Assembly (NCBI GenBank): GCA_022843785.1
Contig: JALHMZ010000005.1
Span: forward strand, 1-64,000
Source: Nitrospira sp.
GTDB lineage: Bacteria; Nitrospirota; Nitrospiria; Nitrospirales; Nitrospiraceae
DNA: 64,000 nt
Direction of reading: 5' to 3'
Part shown: piece after piece, positions 40,633 to 50,371 of the stretch
Layout: the number at the start of each line of letters is the position of its first letter
How positions within the stretch are numbered: position 1 is the stretch's first letter
Position numbers and translations under genes: made by a program
The notes under the pieces: model-generated
The model's database searches: none
What the model was told of the DNA's origin: nothing
What the model saw: the letters and a program-made list of their open reading frames with translations, nothing else

Positions 40633-40983
40633 CTACCGCATATGCGTGTCGATGATTTTCAAAATGGCCTGAAGATCGCCTCTCAGTTTCTTGGCCATCT
40701 CCTTCGGCCGCAATAGCCGGGAAGACGCTCGTCCGCGCCTCACCCAATATCGCTTCACGCCTTCCAGCGTATGCCCTTCATCATAGAGCATGCGCTTGAT
40801 CTCCAATGCTGTTTCGATATCCCGCTGGACATAGAGTCGCTGATTTCCACGGCTTTTCTTGGGTTTCAGAAAACTGAACTGCGACTCCCAGAAACGAAGC
40901 ACATAGGCGGGAAGTTCGGTCAGCTGGCTGACTTCCCCGATTTTATAGAAAACCTTGCTACCCAGCCTGGGTGCAATTCCCAT
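40633..40983 (-). CDS. MerR-family transcriptional regulator
   Basis: A product of 116 residues with the winged-helix start [22 protein letters not shown] and wing [20 protein letters not shown]. The coiled-coil tail is short and has no cysteine metal site. It follows ihfA by 45 bases, an arrangement I recall from several phyla in which this MerR-like protein accompanies the IHF alpha gene. Target unknown. Confidence 0.88.
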   Translation of the reverse strand: MGIAPRLGSKVFYKIGEVSQLTELPAYVLRFWESQFSFLKPKKSRGNQRLYVQRDIETALEIKRMLYDEGHTLEGVKRYWVRRGRASSRLLRPKEMAKKLRGDLQAILKIIDTHMR

Positions 40984-41028
40984 GACCGGTCCTCATAGTG
41001 CAGTCAATGACGTGGGTGCAGCAACCTG

Positions 41029-41304
41029 CTAAGAATTGACGTACTTCTTGAAAACCTGGCTTGGCCGAAACGTAACCACGCGACGGGGCGTAATGCCGAT
41101 TTCCTCTCCGGTTCGAGGATTGCGGCCCTTACGGGCACCCTTGCTCCGTACGACAAAATTTCCGAATCCCGCAATCTTGACCGATTCTCCCTTCTGCAAA
41201 ACGGACTTCAACATATTCAGTACAAGTTCGACAATATCGGCGGCTTCATTTTTCGAAATACCGACTTGCTTGAAGATTTCGTTCGCGATATCGGCCTTCC
41301 TCAT
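41029..41304 (-). CDS. ihfA: Integration host factor alpha subunit / HU-like protein
   Basis: A product of 91 residues, all HU/IHF family: MRKADIANEIFKQVGISKNEA, VKIAGFGNFVVRSKGARKGRN and the beta-arm tip RNPRTGEEI whose Pro intercalates into DNA. The C-terminus FRPSQVFKKYVN resembles IhfA more than HU. It bends DNA in transcription and recombination. A strong ribosome site GGGGGG lies before the ATG, and a promoter is seen about 80 bases upstream. Confidence 0.9.
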   Translation of the reverse strand: MRKADIANEIFKQVGISKNEAADIVELVLNMLKSVLQKGESVKIAGFGNFVVRSKGARKGRNPRTGEEIGITPRRVVTFRPSQVFKKYVNS

Positions 41305-41382
41305 GCGATCCCCCCTACGCTCTCACCGGCCAGTATGGCGCCCATCCAAAGCCCCTCTATCTTGGAGCACCGAGTTTTGCTT

Positions 41383-41411
41383 AAGTTACGTGAGGTTATG
41401 AATCCTGTCAA
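41383..41411 (-). promoter_or_regulatory. Sigma70-like promoter of ihfA-merR-tRNA unit
   Basis: A perfect TTGACA (41411-41406, minus strand) and TAACTT (41388-41383) with a 17-base gap. It lies between the cimA stop and ihfA, giving ihfA its own transcript. Confidence 0.6.
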
Positions 41412-41443
41412 GAATAAATTGGGCCGATCCTGGCCGCATGCAG

Positions 41444-43093
41444 CTATTTTTTTGTGAGCAATTTGTACTCGATACTGTCTGCAAGGGCCTGCCAGGTGGC
41501 CTCGATGATGTTCTCTGAGACTCCGACCGTGCCCCACTTATCTTTGTGATCTCCCGATTCGATCAGAACACGGACCTTGGATTCAGTGCCTTTATTGGCC
41601 GCCAGCACACGTACTTTATAATCGAGGAGTTTGACTTCCTTGAGCTGCGGATAGAATTGTTCCAAGGACTTACGCAGGGCATGGTCCAGCGCATTGACCG
41701 GCCCGGCTCCTACGGCAGCCGTATGTTCCACCGCATCGCCGACCTTGACCATGACGGTCGCTTCCGATAGCGGGGCGCCGTTGTCCTGCTTCTTTTCGAC
41801 GATAACGCGAAACCCCAGGAGTTGAAAGGCGGGCCTATGGCTCCCCATCGCTTTCCGCATGAGCAACTCAAACGATCCCTCCGCTCCTTCAAACTGATAC
41901 CCCTGGCTCTCACGCTCTTTGAGGGTTTCGATGAGCTCATGCACCTTGGAATGGTCTTTTGACAACTTGATGCCGAAGGCCTCGATCTTGTCCAAGAGAC
42001 CGCTGCGCCCTGCGTAATCGGACACCAACACACGCTGGCGGTTGCCGACCTTCGCCGGATCGACATGTTCATAGGTGGCCGGGTTCTTCAGCACGGCATG
42101 GATATGCACCCCACCTTTGTGCGCGAAGGCTGAATCGCCGACGTACGGCTGATGCTTATTCGGCATGAGATTGGCGATTTCAGTCACGAATCCTGACACC
42201 TCTTTCAAGTGGCTCAAGCGGTCCGTCAGCGCCGGCCGTTTCATCTTCAACTCCAGATTGGGAACGATCGAACAGAGATTTGCATTGCCGCACCGTTCCC
42301 CGATGCCGTTGATTGTCCCCTGCACTTGCACGATGCCCGTCTCGATGGCCACCAAAGAGTTTGCCACCGCCATATCACAATCGTTATGGGCATGGATCCC
42401 CAACGGCACCCGGCACTCACGCTGTACGATCTCACAGATGGTACGGATCTCCCAGGGCATCGTGCCGCCGTTGGTATCGCAGAGAATCACCCGTTCCGCC
42501 CCGGCTTCGACCGCCTTGCGGATGGTGTTGAGGGCATAGTCCGGATTCGTTTTATAGCCGTCGAAGAAATGTTCGGCATCATAAAATACCCGGCGGCCCT
42601 TACTGCGCAGGTGGGCGACGGAATCGCCGATCAATTCAAGATTGGTAGCCAACGAGATGCCCAGCGCATCGGTGACGTGCAAGGACCACGTCTTTCCAAA
42701 CAATGTGATCGTCTTCGTGTCAGCCGCGAGCAGCGCCTGAAGATTAGGGTCCTTGCCGACGGAATGGCTGGCTCTCCTCGTCGATCCGAACGCAATGACG
42801 GTGGCATGCTTCAGTGGAATGGTTTTGATGATTCTGAAAAATTCGATGTCTTTGGGATTCGCTCCGGGCCAGCCGCCTTCGATGAAATGGACGCCCAATT
42901 CATCCAGCTTCTGCGCGACACGAACCTTGTCCTCTACTGAAAAACTGACATCCTCGGCCTGCGCGCCGTCCCGCAGGGTCGTATCGTAGATTTCCAATGC
43001 CGCCGCCCGATCGGCCGGCAGGTTCGGGGGAGAAGACGGATGGGGTGGATGATCGGGACGAGGAGCGCGAGATGGTGCGGTTTTTCGAGCCAT
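41444..43093 (-). CDS. cimA: (R)-citramalate synthase
   Basis: Condenses pyruvate and acetyl-CoA to citramalate, the threonine-independent entry to isoleucine. The HMGL-like TIM barrel starts with LEIYDTTLRDGAQ; HAHNDCDMAVANS is the metal-binding motif. The linker and C-terminal LeuA allosteric domain (with feedback control by isoleucine in the family) follow. It is 549 residues from ATG 43093, including a Pro/Arg-rich N-terminal extension of about 30; no clear ribosome site is seen. Isopropylmalate and homocitrate synthases are relatives, but the sequence style (VSFSVEDKVRVAQKLDELGV, EGGWPGANPKD) is that of CimA. It is the last gene of the aspartate-family operon. Confidence 0.88.
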   Translation of the reverse strand: MARKTAPSRAPRPDHPPHPSSPPNLPADRAAALEIYDTTLRDGAQAEDVSFSVEDKVRVAQKLDELGVHFIEGGWPGANPKDIEFFRIIKTIPLKHATVIAFGSTRRASHSVGKDPNLQALLAADTKTITLFGKTWSLHVTDALGISLATNLELIGDSVAHLRSKGRRVFYDAEHFFDGYKTNPDYALNTIRKAVEAGAERVILCDTNGGTMPWEIRTICEIVQRECRVPLGIHAHNDCDMAVANSLVAIETGIVQVQGTINGIGERCGNANLCSIVPNLELKMKRPALTDRLSHLKEVSGFVTEIANLMPNKHQPYVGDSAFAHKGGVHIHAVLKNPATYEHVDPAKVGNRQRVLVSDYAGRSGLLDKIEAFGIKLSKDHSKVHELIETLKERESQGYQFEGAEGSFELLMRKAMGSHRPAFQLLGFRVIVEKKQDNGAPLSEATVMVKVGDAVEHTAAVGAGPVNALDHALRKSLEQFYPQLKEVKLLDYKVRVLAANKGTESKVRVLIESGDHKDKWGTVGVSENIIEATWQALADSIEYKLLTKK

Positions 43094-43172
43094 GGGGGGA
43101 GAGGGTACCAGGTGAACTGTCAATCTGTCGAGACTCACTTCACGCGCGTGACCGACTTCGGATGCCAAGCGC

Positions 43173-44390
43173 CTATCTCTGATCGAGGCCGAATGCCGAA
43201 TGCAGGGAGCGCATGGCCAGCTCAAGGTACTTTTCGTCGATCACGCAGGAGATTTTGATCTCCGATGTGCTGATCATCATGATATTGACCCCCTCGCGCG
43301 CGAGCACCTCGAACATTTTTGCCGCAACTCCCGAATGGGACCGCATCCCCACTCCGATGAGCGAGACCTTTGCGATCGCTTCGGTCACCGACACTGATTT
43401 GGCGTCGATGTCCTTGGCCACGGCTTGAATGATCGGCACAGCCTTCTTGAGATCCGCCCGTGGCACCGTGAATGACAGGTCCGTCATGGCCGCCTGACTG
43501 ACATTCTGAATGATCATGTCGACATTGATATGGGCCTCCGCCACAGTCCCGAAAATCCGCGCGGCGACACCCGGCTTATCCGGCACGCCGACGATCGTGA
43601 TCTTCGCCTGATTGCGGTCTCCTGTGACCCCGGCCACTGCCGCCGCTTCCATGTCCGTATCTTCCTTCGTCACGAGGGTTCCCTTTCCTTCTTTGAAGCT
43701 CGAATTCACCTCCACCGGCACACTGAACTTGGCTGCAAATTCGACCGATCTGGTCTGCAGCACTTTGGCCCCGAGGCTGGCCATTTCGAGCATCTCTTCG
43801 TAGGAGATTTTATCGATCCGTCTCGCTGCCGGTACGATATTGGGGTCCGCCGTATAGACACCATCGACGTCGGTGAAGATCACGCAGCGGTCCGCTTTCA
43901 ACGCCGCGGCCAGCGCGACCGCGGACAGATCCGACCCTCCGCGGCCGAGCGTCGTCACATCAGACTGTTCGTTGATCCCTTGGAAACCCGCCACAACAGG
44001 GATCACATCCTCCTCAAGCGCCTCGCGAATCCGATCCGCTGTCACCCGCGCAATACGGGCATTGGTATGTGCACTATCGGTAATGATGCCGACTTGCCGG
44101 CCCGTATAGGACCGCGCATTGATCCCCCGCCCGCGCAGTTCCATCGCCAGCAGGGCAATCGTGACCCGCTCTCCGGTCGACAGCAGCATGTCCAGCTCCC
44201 GCTCATCCGGAACCGGTGTCGCCTCATGCGCCAACTTGAGTAAGCGATCTGTTTCGCCGCTCATGGCGGACAGCACCACCACGATCCGATGCCCCTCGCG
44301 CTGAGCCCGGACGACCCGATCAGCGACCCGGTGAATCCGCTCAATCGATCCAACCGACGTGCCTCCATATTTTTGGACAATCAGAGCCAC
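43173..44390 (-). CDS. lysC: Aspartate kinase
   Basis: Catalyses the first step from aspartate to lysine, threonine and methionine. The product (405 residues) has the kinase domain with [28 protein letters not shown] and [11 protein letters not shown], and two C-terminal ACT domains ([36 protein letters not shown]) for feedback inhibition. GTG 44390 gives the standard [11 protein letters not shown]-terminus; GTG 44399, overlapping the previous stop as GTGA, is an alternative. The long N-terminal part of the track ORF is a shadow. Confidence 0.95.
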   Translation of the reverse strand: MALIVQKYGGTSVGSIERIHRVADRVVRAQREGHRIVVVLSAMSGETDRLLKLAHEATPVPDERELDMLLSTGERVTIALLAMELRGRGINARSYTGRQVGIITDSAHTNARIARVTADRIREALEEDVIPVVAGFQGINEQSDVTTLGRGGSDLSAVALAAALKADRCVIFTDVDGVYTADPNIVPAARRIDKISYEEMLEMASLGAKVLQTRSVEFAAKFSVPVEVNSSFKEGKGTLVTKEDTDMEAAAVAGVTGDRNQAKITIVGVPDKPGVAARIFGTVAEAHINVDMIIQNVSQAAMTDLSFTVPRADLKKAVPIIQAVAKDIDAKSVSVTEAIAKVSLIGVGMRSHSGVAAKMFEVLAREGVNIMMISTSEIKISCVIDEKYLELAMRSLHSAFGLDQR

Positions 44391-44395
44391 CGGCT

Positions 44396-45607
44396 TCACC
44401 CGTTCGAAAAGAGCTTGTTGATGAACTTGGTCGCATCGCGGGGAGGCGTCTCTGTAGCCTGGGCATCGGACTCGGTAAACCGCCGGCCGGCCGGTGCTGA
44501 TCCTTTGCCATCTCCTTCTCCAAAAACATAGAAGGCAGGACCTTGCGACGCATCGCCATGATCGCATATGACCAGATAACGGTAGGGCCCCTGTTTGGCC
44601 AATCCATCGATCACGGGCCCGACGAGATCTCGATCGAACGCTTCGATGCCGCGAACCTTCGCGTTGGGATCGGAGCTGTGAACCACCTCGTCCGCCAGCC
44701 CGGTATGCACATAGACAAAATCTTTCTTGGCGCACTCCGCCAACGCCAGGGTTGCCTTCGCGCGGAGGTCTCCTGCTGCAAGCCGATCAGGATCCACCGC
44801 ATCGAGGCCGGCACAAATCCCGGCACCCCGCTGCACATCGCTCGTGGCCACAACCGCACCTTTGATACGGTATTTGTCCGTCAGGCTCGGCCACATGACG
44901 GCACGCCCTTCACCCCACAGCCACACACAGTTCGCCGGTTTCTTGCCTGCCGCTACCCGTTCGTCGTTCACGGGATGATCTCGCAAAATTAGGTGTGCCG
45001 CGTCCATGAGCTTCCGAAGAATATCGGCGCCATCACCAGCAGGCAAAGCATCTGCAATAGACCGGCCAAGTACCGTCTTGGGATCGACACAGACCGCCCG
45101 TGACTTCCCATTAACCCATACCATGAGATGGCGATGGCCCGCTCCAGGATAAAACTGGATGGTCTCAGACCCAAGCTGCTCATTGATCGCCTCGATCAAT
45201 TCGCGGGCCTCTTCCGTGTCGATCAATCCGGCCGTGGCATCGTCCAATATCACATGGTGGCCCAATTTTTTGATCTCGCCGCCGGTCTTCCCGCCTTCCG
45301 GCCTCACAGTCACCATCGTGCACCGGTATGCAACATCATGTTCCGTGACGGAGACTCCCAAGCTGGCCGCTTCAAGCGGACCTGGCCCTTGATAATATTT
45401 CTTGGGGTCATAGCCAAGAATCGCCGTACTGCTCAATCCGCTTCTATAGAGTAGACCGTCAGCGGGGATGACAAGCCGTCCAAGCTCTCCACTCTGGGCC
45501 AGCCGGTCGAGATGGGGGGTTGAAGAAGCCTGAAGTGGTGTGCGGCCGCCCAGTTCTTGACGAGGCTGATCAGCCATTCCACCGGCATGCAGGATCACGT
45601 ATTTCAT
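44396..45607 (-). CDS. ApgM-like alkaline-phosphatase-superfamily protein, proposed homoserine kinase
   Basis: A product of 403 residues that looks like archaeal-type cofactor-independent phosphoglycerate mutase: [40 protein letters not shown] and late VICDHGD. It lies between thrC and lysC, and no thrB is present in the operon. A subfamily with exactly this context (TIGR02535 as I recall it) was proposed to be an alternative homoserine kinase. Where ApgM has DGMAD with a metal-binding Asp, this protein reads GGMAD, so that ligand is missing, which argues against normal mutase activity. ATG 45607 is chosen by homology to the ApgM start. Confidence 0.72.
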   Translation of the reverse strand: MKYVILHAGGMADQPRQELGGRTPLQASSTPHLDRLAQSGELGRLVIPADGLLYRSGLSSTAILGYDPKKYYQGPGPLEAASLGVSVTEHDVAYRCTMVTVRPEGGKTGGEIKKLGHHVILDDATAGLIDTEEARELIEAINEQLGSETIQFYPGAGHRHLMVWVNGKSRAVCVDPKTVLGRSIADALPAGDGADILRKLMDAAHLILRDHPVNDERVAAGKKPANCVWLWGEGRAVMWPSLTDKYRIKGAVVATSDVQRGAGICAGLDAVDPDRLAAGDLRAKATLALAECAKKDFVYVHTGLADEVVHSSDPNAKVRGIEAFDRDLVGPVIDGLAKQGPYRYLVICDHGDASQGPAFYVFGEGDGKGSAPAGRRFTESDAQATETPPRDATKFINKLFSNG

Positions 45608-45623
45608 CTCGTCAATACCACAC

Positions 45624-46682
45624 TCACATGCGCAACAATCTGGCGACATCTTCACGTGTCGCCTTGACGGTCAACGGTTGTTTCGACACACTGATCGCAG
45701 TATCGGCATCTTTCAAGCCGTGCCCGGTCAAGGTACATACCACTGTGTCGCCTTCTCGCAACATCCCGGCCCGATGCAATTTGGCCACCCCTGCGACTGA
45801 TGCAGCGGACGCCGGCTCGCAAAAGACCCCCTCGGTGGCGGCCACTGCCGTATAGGCCTGGAGGATCTCTTCATCGGTCACCATATCAATCGCGCCGGAA
45901 GATTCTTCGACTGCCCTCAGCGCCGCCGACCAGCTGGCCGGGTTTCCGATGCGAATCGCCGTCGCAACCGTCTGTGGCTCCTCCACGATCTTTCCCAACA
46001 CAATCGGAGCCGCTCCGGCAGCCTGAAATCCCATCATACGCGGACGTTTCGTCGTTTGGCTCGCCGCGAGATATTCTTGATACCCTTTCCAGTAGGCCGT
46101 AATGTTCCCCGCATTGCCCACCGGCAGCACATGGAACGTCGGCGCGTCGCCGAGTTGATCGCACACTTCGAACGCGGCCGTTTTCTGGCCTTCGATCCGG
46201 AATGGATTCAGAGAATTCACCAGCTCAATATGATGGGTGGCTGAAAGATCCTTGACGAGCGTAAGCGCCTGATCAAAGTTCCCTTGGATTTGAATCACCG
46301 TGGCTTGATGCATCATCGCCTGGGAAAGCTTTCCCATCGCAATTTTTCCGGCGGGAATCAGCACATAGACGGCCAACCCCGCGCGGGCGCCATAGGCGGC
46401 GGCAGCAGCGGATGTGTTGCCGGTCGAGGCGCACATCACAGCCCGCGCGCCTTGTTCGACCGCCTTCGAGATTGCCATGGTCATGCCGCGGTCTTTAAAC
46501 GAGCCGGTCGGATTCATGCCCTCGAATTTGAGGTGCAGGTCGACCCCGGGTGCAATCGCCTTAGCCAGTCGCGACGCGCGAATGAGCGGCGTATTGCCTT
46601 CCGCCAAGCTGATAACCGGCGTCTTCTCCGAGACCGGAAGAAACTTGCGATACTCTTCAATGATGCCGCGCCAGCGATTCAT
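45624..46682 (-). CDS. thrC: Threonine synthase
   Basis: A PLP enzyme converting O-phosphohomoserine to threonine. The product is 352 residues, the short class common in bacteria outside enterics. The PLP-binding lysine is K63 in [29 protein letters not shown] is the phosphate-binding region. It lies 16 bases after hom and just before the ApgM-like gene. Confidence 0.95.
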   Translation of the reverse strand: MNRWRGIIEEYRKFLPVSEKTPVISLAEGNTPLIRASRLAKAIAPGVDLHLKFEGMNPTGSFKDRGMTMAISKAVEQGARAVMCASTGNTSAAAAAYGARAGLAVYVLIPAGKIAMGKLSQAMMHQATVIQIQGNFDQALTLVKDLSATHHIELVNSLNPFRIEGQKTAAFEVCDQLGDAPTFHVLPVGNAGNITAYWKGYQEYLAASQTTKRPRMMGFQAAGAAPIVLGKIVEEPQTVATAIRIGNPASWSAALRAVEESSGAIDMVTDEEILQAYTAVAATEGVFCEPASAASVAGVAKLHRAGMLREGDTVVCTLTGHGLKDADTAISVSKQPLTVKATREDVARLLRM

Positions 46683-46698
46683 CCGATCACTTGTCCAT

Positions 46699-48012
46699 TC
46701 ACTCGTCTCGGCCTTCTACCCGAATAAGCGTCGTGGGTTCAGACACGAAGGCTTTGCGGTTGATGTCACGAAGCGCCGTTTGCACATCGCGCTCCTTGGC
46801 CATGTGCGTCTTGATCACCACCGGCACCGTTTGCCCTTCCCGGCGGCCCTGCTGCAACATCGACGAAATACTGATGCCGCAGCGGCCCAGTTCACCGGCA
46901 ATCTGCGCCAAGACACCGGGACGATCGACGACCATGAATCGCAGATAGTAGAGCGAACTGATTTCTTCTATCGGTTTCATACGCAACGGGCGACGCTGAT
47001 CCTGGCGAAACGATGCAACGGGCACTCGGCCGACCGCGCCCTTGAGCAGATTACGGCCGATGGCGATCACGTCGCTCACCACGGCGCTCCCGGTCGGCAT
47101 CGATCCGGCCCCTCGGCCGTATAACACGACGTCACCGACTGCGTCACCGACCAATTGAATGGCGTTGTAGACATCGTCGACCTGCGCGATGGGCGACACA
47201 GACGGCACCATCGTGGGGTGCACACGGGCATCCACCTCACCATCAACGAGCTTGGCAATACCCAAAAGCTTGATCGTAAAACCGAATTCCTTGGCATACG
47301 CGATATCGGTCGGCGTGATGTGCGTGATCCCTTCGGTATAGATTTCCTTGCAATTGACCGGCGTGCCGTGGGCCAGACTCACGAGAATGGCCAGCTTGTG
47401 CGCCGAATCGATCCCCGCCACGTCGAACGTCGGGTCCGCTTCAGCATATCCGGCTTGCTGTGCATCCTTGAGTACCGAGTCGAAATTCTCTCCCTCGCGG
47501 GTCATCCTCGATAAGATGTAATTCGACGTGCCATTGATGATGCCGTAGATGGATTCGATCGTATTGCCCGCAAGGCCTTCCATCAGCGCCCGAACGACGG
47601 GAATCCCGCCGCCCACGCTGGCTTCGAATCCAACATCCACACCCTGGCGCGACGCAGCCTCAAAAATTTCTTCTCCGTGGAGGGCCAGAAGCGCCTTGTT
47701 CGCCGTGACCACCTGCTTGCCCGCAGCCATCGCCTCCAGAATGACGCGCTTGGCGATGTCGTACCCGCCGATCAATTCAATGACGACGTCGACGGCGGGA
47801 TCGTGAATCACCTGCTTCGCATCGGTCGTTAAGATCCCCGATGGGAGCAGGATTCCGCGATCCCGCGTGATATCCAAATCGGCAATGCGGACCAACTCGA
47901 CCGGCACCCCGACCCGGCGTCGAATGAGCGCCGCATTGTCGAGCAGAACCTTCGCGACGCCGGTGCCCACGGTGCCGAATCCTATGATGCCGACCCCGAT
48001 GCGAGACATCAT
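46699..48012 (-). CDS. hom: Homoserine dehydrogenase with ACT domain
   Basis: A product of 437 residues: NAD(P)-binding [16 protein letters not shown], the catalytic domain ([33 protein letters not shown]) and a C-terminal ACT domain ([22 protein letters not shown]) for threonine feedback. It reduces aspartate semialdehyde to homoserine. The start overlaps the aminotransferase stop by 4 bases. Confidence 0.96.
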   Translation of the reverse strand: MMSRIGVGIIGFGTVGTGVAKVLLDNAALIRRRVGVPVELVRIADLDITRDRGILLPSGILTTDAKQVIHDPAVDVVIELIGGYDIAKRVILEAMAAGKQVVTANKALLALHGEEIFEAASRQGVDVGFEASVGGGIPVVRALMEGLAGNTIESIYGIINGTSNYILSRMTREGENFDSVLKDAQQAGYAEADPTFDVAGIDSAHKLAILVSLAHGTPVNCKEIYTEGITHITPTDIAYAKEFGFTIKLLGIAKLVDGEVDARVHPTMVPSVSPIAQVDDVYNAIQLVGDAVGDVVLYGRGAGSMPTGSAVVSDVIAIGRNLLKGAVGRVPVASFRQDQRRPLRMKPIEEISSLYYLRFMVVDRPGVLAQIAGELGRCGISISSMLQQGRREGQTVPVVIKTHMAKERDVQTALRDINRKAFVSEPTTLIRVEGRDE

Positions 48013-49205
48013 TCTTCCGCTCCGTCGAGTTTGAGCGCTTTGCGGATCCCCCGCACGGCTTGGCGTGTGCGATGCTCATTTTCCACCAATCCGAACCGCA
48101 CATACTCATCACCGCCCTCCCCGAACCCGATCCCGGGAGAGACCGCAACTTTTGCTTCCTTGAGCAGAAGTTTTGAAAATTCAAGGGAGCCCATATGGCG
48201 ATAGGGAAGGGGAATGTGCGCCCACACGAACATCGTGGCCTTCGGCTTCGCCACCTGCCAGCCGATACGATTCAGCCCGCCGACGAGCACGTCGCGCCGT
48301 TTTTGATAGCGCAAGACCGTCTCCTTGACACATTCCTGGGGCCCGTTCAGCGCGATCACGCTGGCGATTTGAATGGGCTGAAAAATACCGTAGTCCAAAT
48401 AGCTCTTGATCTTCGCCAGCGCGCCCACGACCTCGCGATTGCCCACACAGAACCCCACACGCCAACCGGGCATATTATACGCCTTGGAAAGCGTATAGAA
48501 CTCCACGCCGACATCTTTCGCGCCGGGCACTTGAAGAAAGCTCGGCGCTTTGTATCCGTCGAACACCAGATCGGCATAGGCAAGATCGTGAATGACGATA
48601 ACGTTGTGCTCCTTGGCGAAGGCCACGATCTTTTTGAAAAACTCGAGATCCACGACGGCAGTAGTCGGGTTGTGCGGAAAATTGATGACGAGAATTTTCG
48701 GACGCGGAAACGTCTGGCGATAGACACGAGTCAGGTCTTCAAAAAAATCACTGTCCTGGCGCAGCTCAATCCCACGGACTTCGCCGCCCGCGATAATGAA
48801 ACTGTACATGTGGATCGGATAGGTCGGTGTCGGGGTCAACACCACGTCGCCAGGTCCGATCGTGGCTAGCGCCAGATGGGCCAGCCCCTCCTTGGACCCG
48901 ATGGTGACGATGGCTTCTGTCTCAGGGTCCAGATCCACATTGTAATTTCGTTTGTACCACCCGCAGATCGCGTGCCGCAGCTTCGTGATTCCGCGTGAAG
49001 CCGAATAACGATGGTTCTTGCTCTTCCGGGTTGCCTCGATCATCTTCTCGACGATGTGCGGCGGTGTCGGCTGGTCTGGATTCCCCATGCCGAAATCGAT
49101 GATATCGTCGCCGCGCTGCCGAGCTTCAAGCTTGAGCGATTGCACTTGCGCAAAGACATACGGAGGGAGTCGTTTGATTCGATAAAACCCGTCGCCTAGC
49201 CCCAT
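48009..49205 (-). CDS. Class I/II PLP aminotransferase (aspartate/alanine type)
   Basis: A fold-type I aminotransferase of 398 residues. PLP lysine lies in [16 protein letters not shown] (near 240); INFPHNPT and the C-terminal [10 protein letters not shown] with the carboxylate-binding Arg are seen. As first gene of an aspartate-family operon it may make aspartate, or act as an alanine or LL-diaminopimelate aminotransferase; sequence alone does not settle the substrate. The ribosome site AGAGGAGGG is excellent, and a near-consensus promoter lies about 75 bases upstream. Confidence 0.85.
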   Translation of the reverse strand: MGLGDGFYRIKRLPPYVFAQVQSLKLEARQRGDDIIDFGMGNPDQPTPPHIVEKMIEATRKSKNHRYSASRGITKLRHAICGWYKRNYNVDLDPETEAIVTIGSKEGLAHLALATIGPGDVVLTPTPTYPIHMYSFIIAGGEVRGIELRQDSDFFEDLTRVYRQTFPRPKILVINFPHNPTTAVVDLEFFKKIVAFAKEHNVIVIHDLAYADLVFDGYKAPSFLQVPGAKDVGVEFYTLSKAYNMPGWRVGFCVGNREVVGALAKIKSYLDYGIFQPIQIASVIALNGPQECVKETVLRYQKRRDVLVGGLNRIGWQVAKPKATMFVWAHIPLPYRHMGSLEFSKLLLKEAKVAVSPGIGFGEGGDEYVRFGLVENEHRTRQAVRGIRKALKLDGAEE

Positions 49206-49282
49206 GACCCTCCTCTGACGTTCTCGGTGATGCTCAACGTTTTCTCTTGGTCACTTCACGAGAGAGCCGCTGAGAAGGGCCT

Positions 49283-49311
49283 ATTCTAATGGAGGGCCCC
49301 ACTCTAGTCAA
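49283..49311 (-). promoter_or_regulatory. Sigma70-like promoter of the aspartate-family operon
   Basis: TTGACT (49311-49306, minus strand) and TAGAAT (49288-49283), each 5 of 6 to consensus, with a 17-base gap. It drives aminotransferase-hom-thrC-apgM-like-lysC-cimA. The leader of about 70 bases holds no obvious leader peptide. Confidence 0.7.
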
Positions 49312-49424
49312 TTTACCCCGTGATTCTGTGGGGTTCCGAATTCATCGCCCCCCGACCCTAGCCGTCCGGCTTGGGTTCAATATGAACGAGTCTGTTCTTG
49401 CTCCCTCTCTCTTCTTTCTGCTAC

Positions 49425-49442
49425 TAATACCGAATAGTATTA
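49425..49442. promoter_or_regulatory. Perfect inverted repeat between divergent operons, possible operator
   Basis: TAATAC and GTATTA are spaced by 6 bases, about 55 bases before the pdxJ start. The AT-rich palindrome stands out from its surroundings. It overlaps possible -10 sequences for pdxJ, so a repressor site is conceivable, but no regulator is linked to it. Confidence 0.35.
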
Positions 49443-49494
49443 CCTCATCTTTGTCCTATTTTTTCTTGCACTTCACAGACCGGACGGAGGAGCC

Positions 49495-50208
49495 GTGGCC
49501 CGGCTGGGCGTCAATATCGATCATGTCGCAACGTTGCGACAGGCGCGAGGAGGAACCGACCCCGATCCGTTGGCTGCCGCCGTTCTCGTCGAACTTGCGG
49601 GCGCAGACGGACTGGTTGTCCATCTGCGCGAAGATCGTCGGCACATTCAAGACCGGGACCTTCAGCTCTTGCGCGACATCATCCGCACGAAGCTTGATAT
49701 GGAAATGGCGGCGGACGATGCGATGGCTAAGATCGCACTCACTGTCAAACCGGATCTGGTTACTCTTGTCCCGGAAAAACGCCAGGAACTCACCACCGAA
49801 GGTGGATTGGACGTGGCGGGACAGCGCGAGCAGATCCAGAAAATCATCACGCTCTTGCATGATGGCGGTATCCCGGTCAGCGTCTTCGTTGAACCCGACC
49901 TCAATCAGATCAGGGCCGCGCATAAAGTGTCGGCGGATTTCGTAGAGCTGCATACCGGCCGCTATGCGAACGCCACCCGCTCCAAGGAAGCCGACGCAGA
50001 ATTCGAGGCCATCACCCAGTCGGCAAAGCTGGCATACAAGCTGGGCATCGGCGTCAACGCCGGGCATGGATTGAATTATCGCAACGTCAAACGCTTGACC
50101 CACATTCCGGAAATCGTCGAATACAATATCGGGCACAGCATTATCGCGCGGGCCGTCCTCGTTGGCCTCGAACAGGCCGTGAAGGAAATGAAGGCCTTGC
50201 TCGGTTGA
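49495..50208 (+). CDS. pdxJ: Pyridoxine 5'-phosphate synthase
   Basis: The last ring-closing step of DXP-dependent vitamin B6 synthesis. The TIM barrel of 237 residues starts [19 protein letters not shown] and includes [39 protein letters not shown] and [12 protein letters not shown], all PdxJ motifs. The GTG start follows GGAGGA by 3-5 bases. Several enzymes of the divergent operon need PLP (aminotransferase, threonine synthase), so the arrangement may be functional. Confidence 0.96.
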   Translation: MARLGVNIDHVATLRQARGGTDPDPLAAAVLVELAGADGLVVHLREDRRHIQDRDLQLLRDIIRTKLDMEMAADDAMAKIALTVKPDLVTLVPEKRQELTTEGGLDVAGQREQIQKIITLLHDGGIPVSVFVEPDLNQIRAAHKVSADFVELHTGRYANATRSKEADAEFEAITQSAKLAYKLGIGVNAGHGLNYRNVKRLTHIPEIVEYNIGHSIIARAVLVGLEQAVKEMKALLG

Positions 50209-50371
50209 CCACCATGCCATCGACCTGCCTGCGGCGCCGCCGGGGTCATCACGCGCGTGAGGGCTATGCCATGACTTCCTTCGACTTCTGTTGTGGCGGC
50301 GAAGCAATGCGCACACAGGAAAGTGGCTGCATCGCCCTTCTTCGCTATTCTACGCTCGCCACAGGACCACA

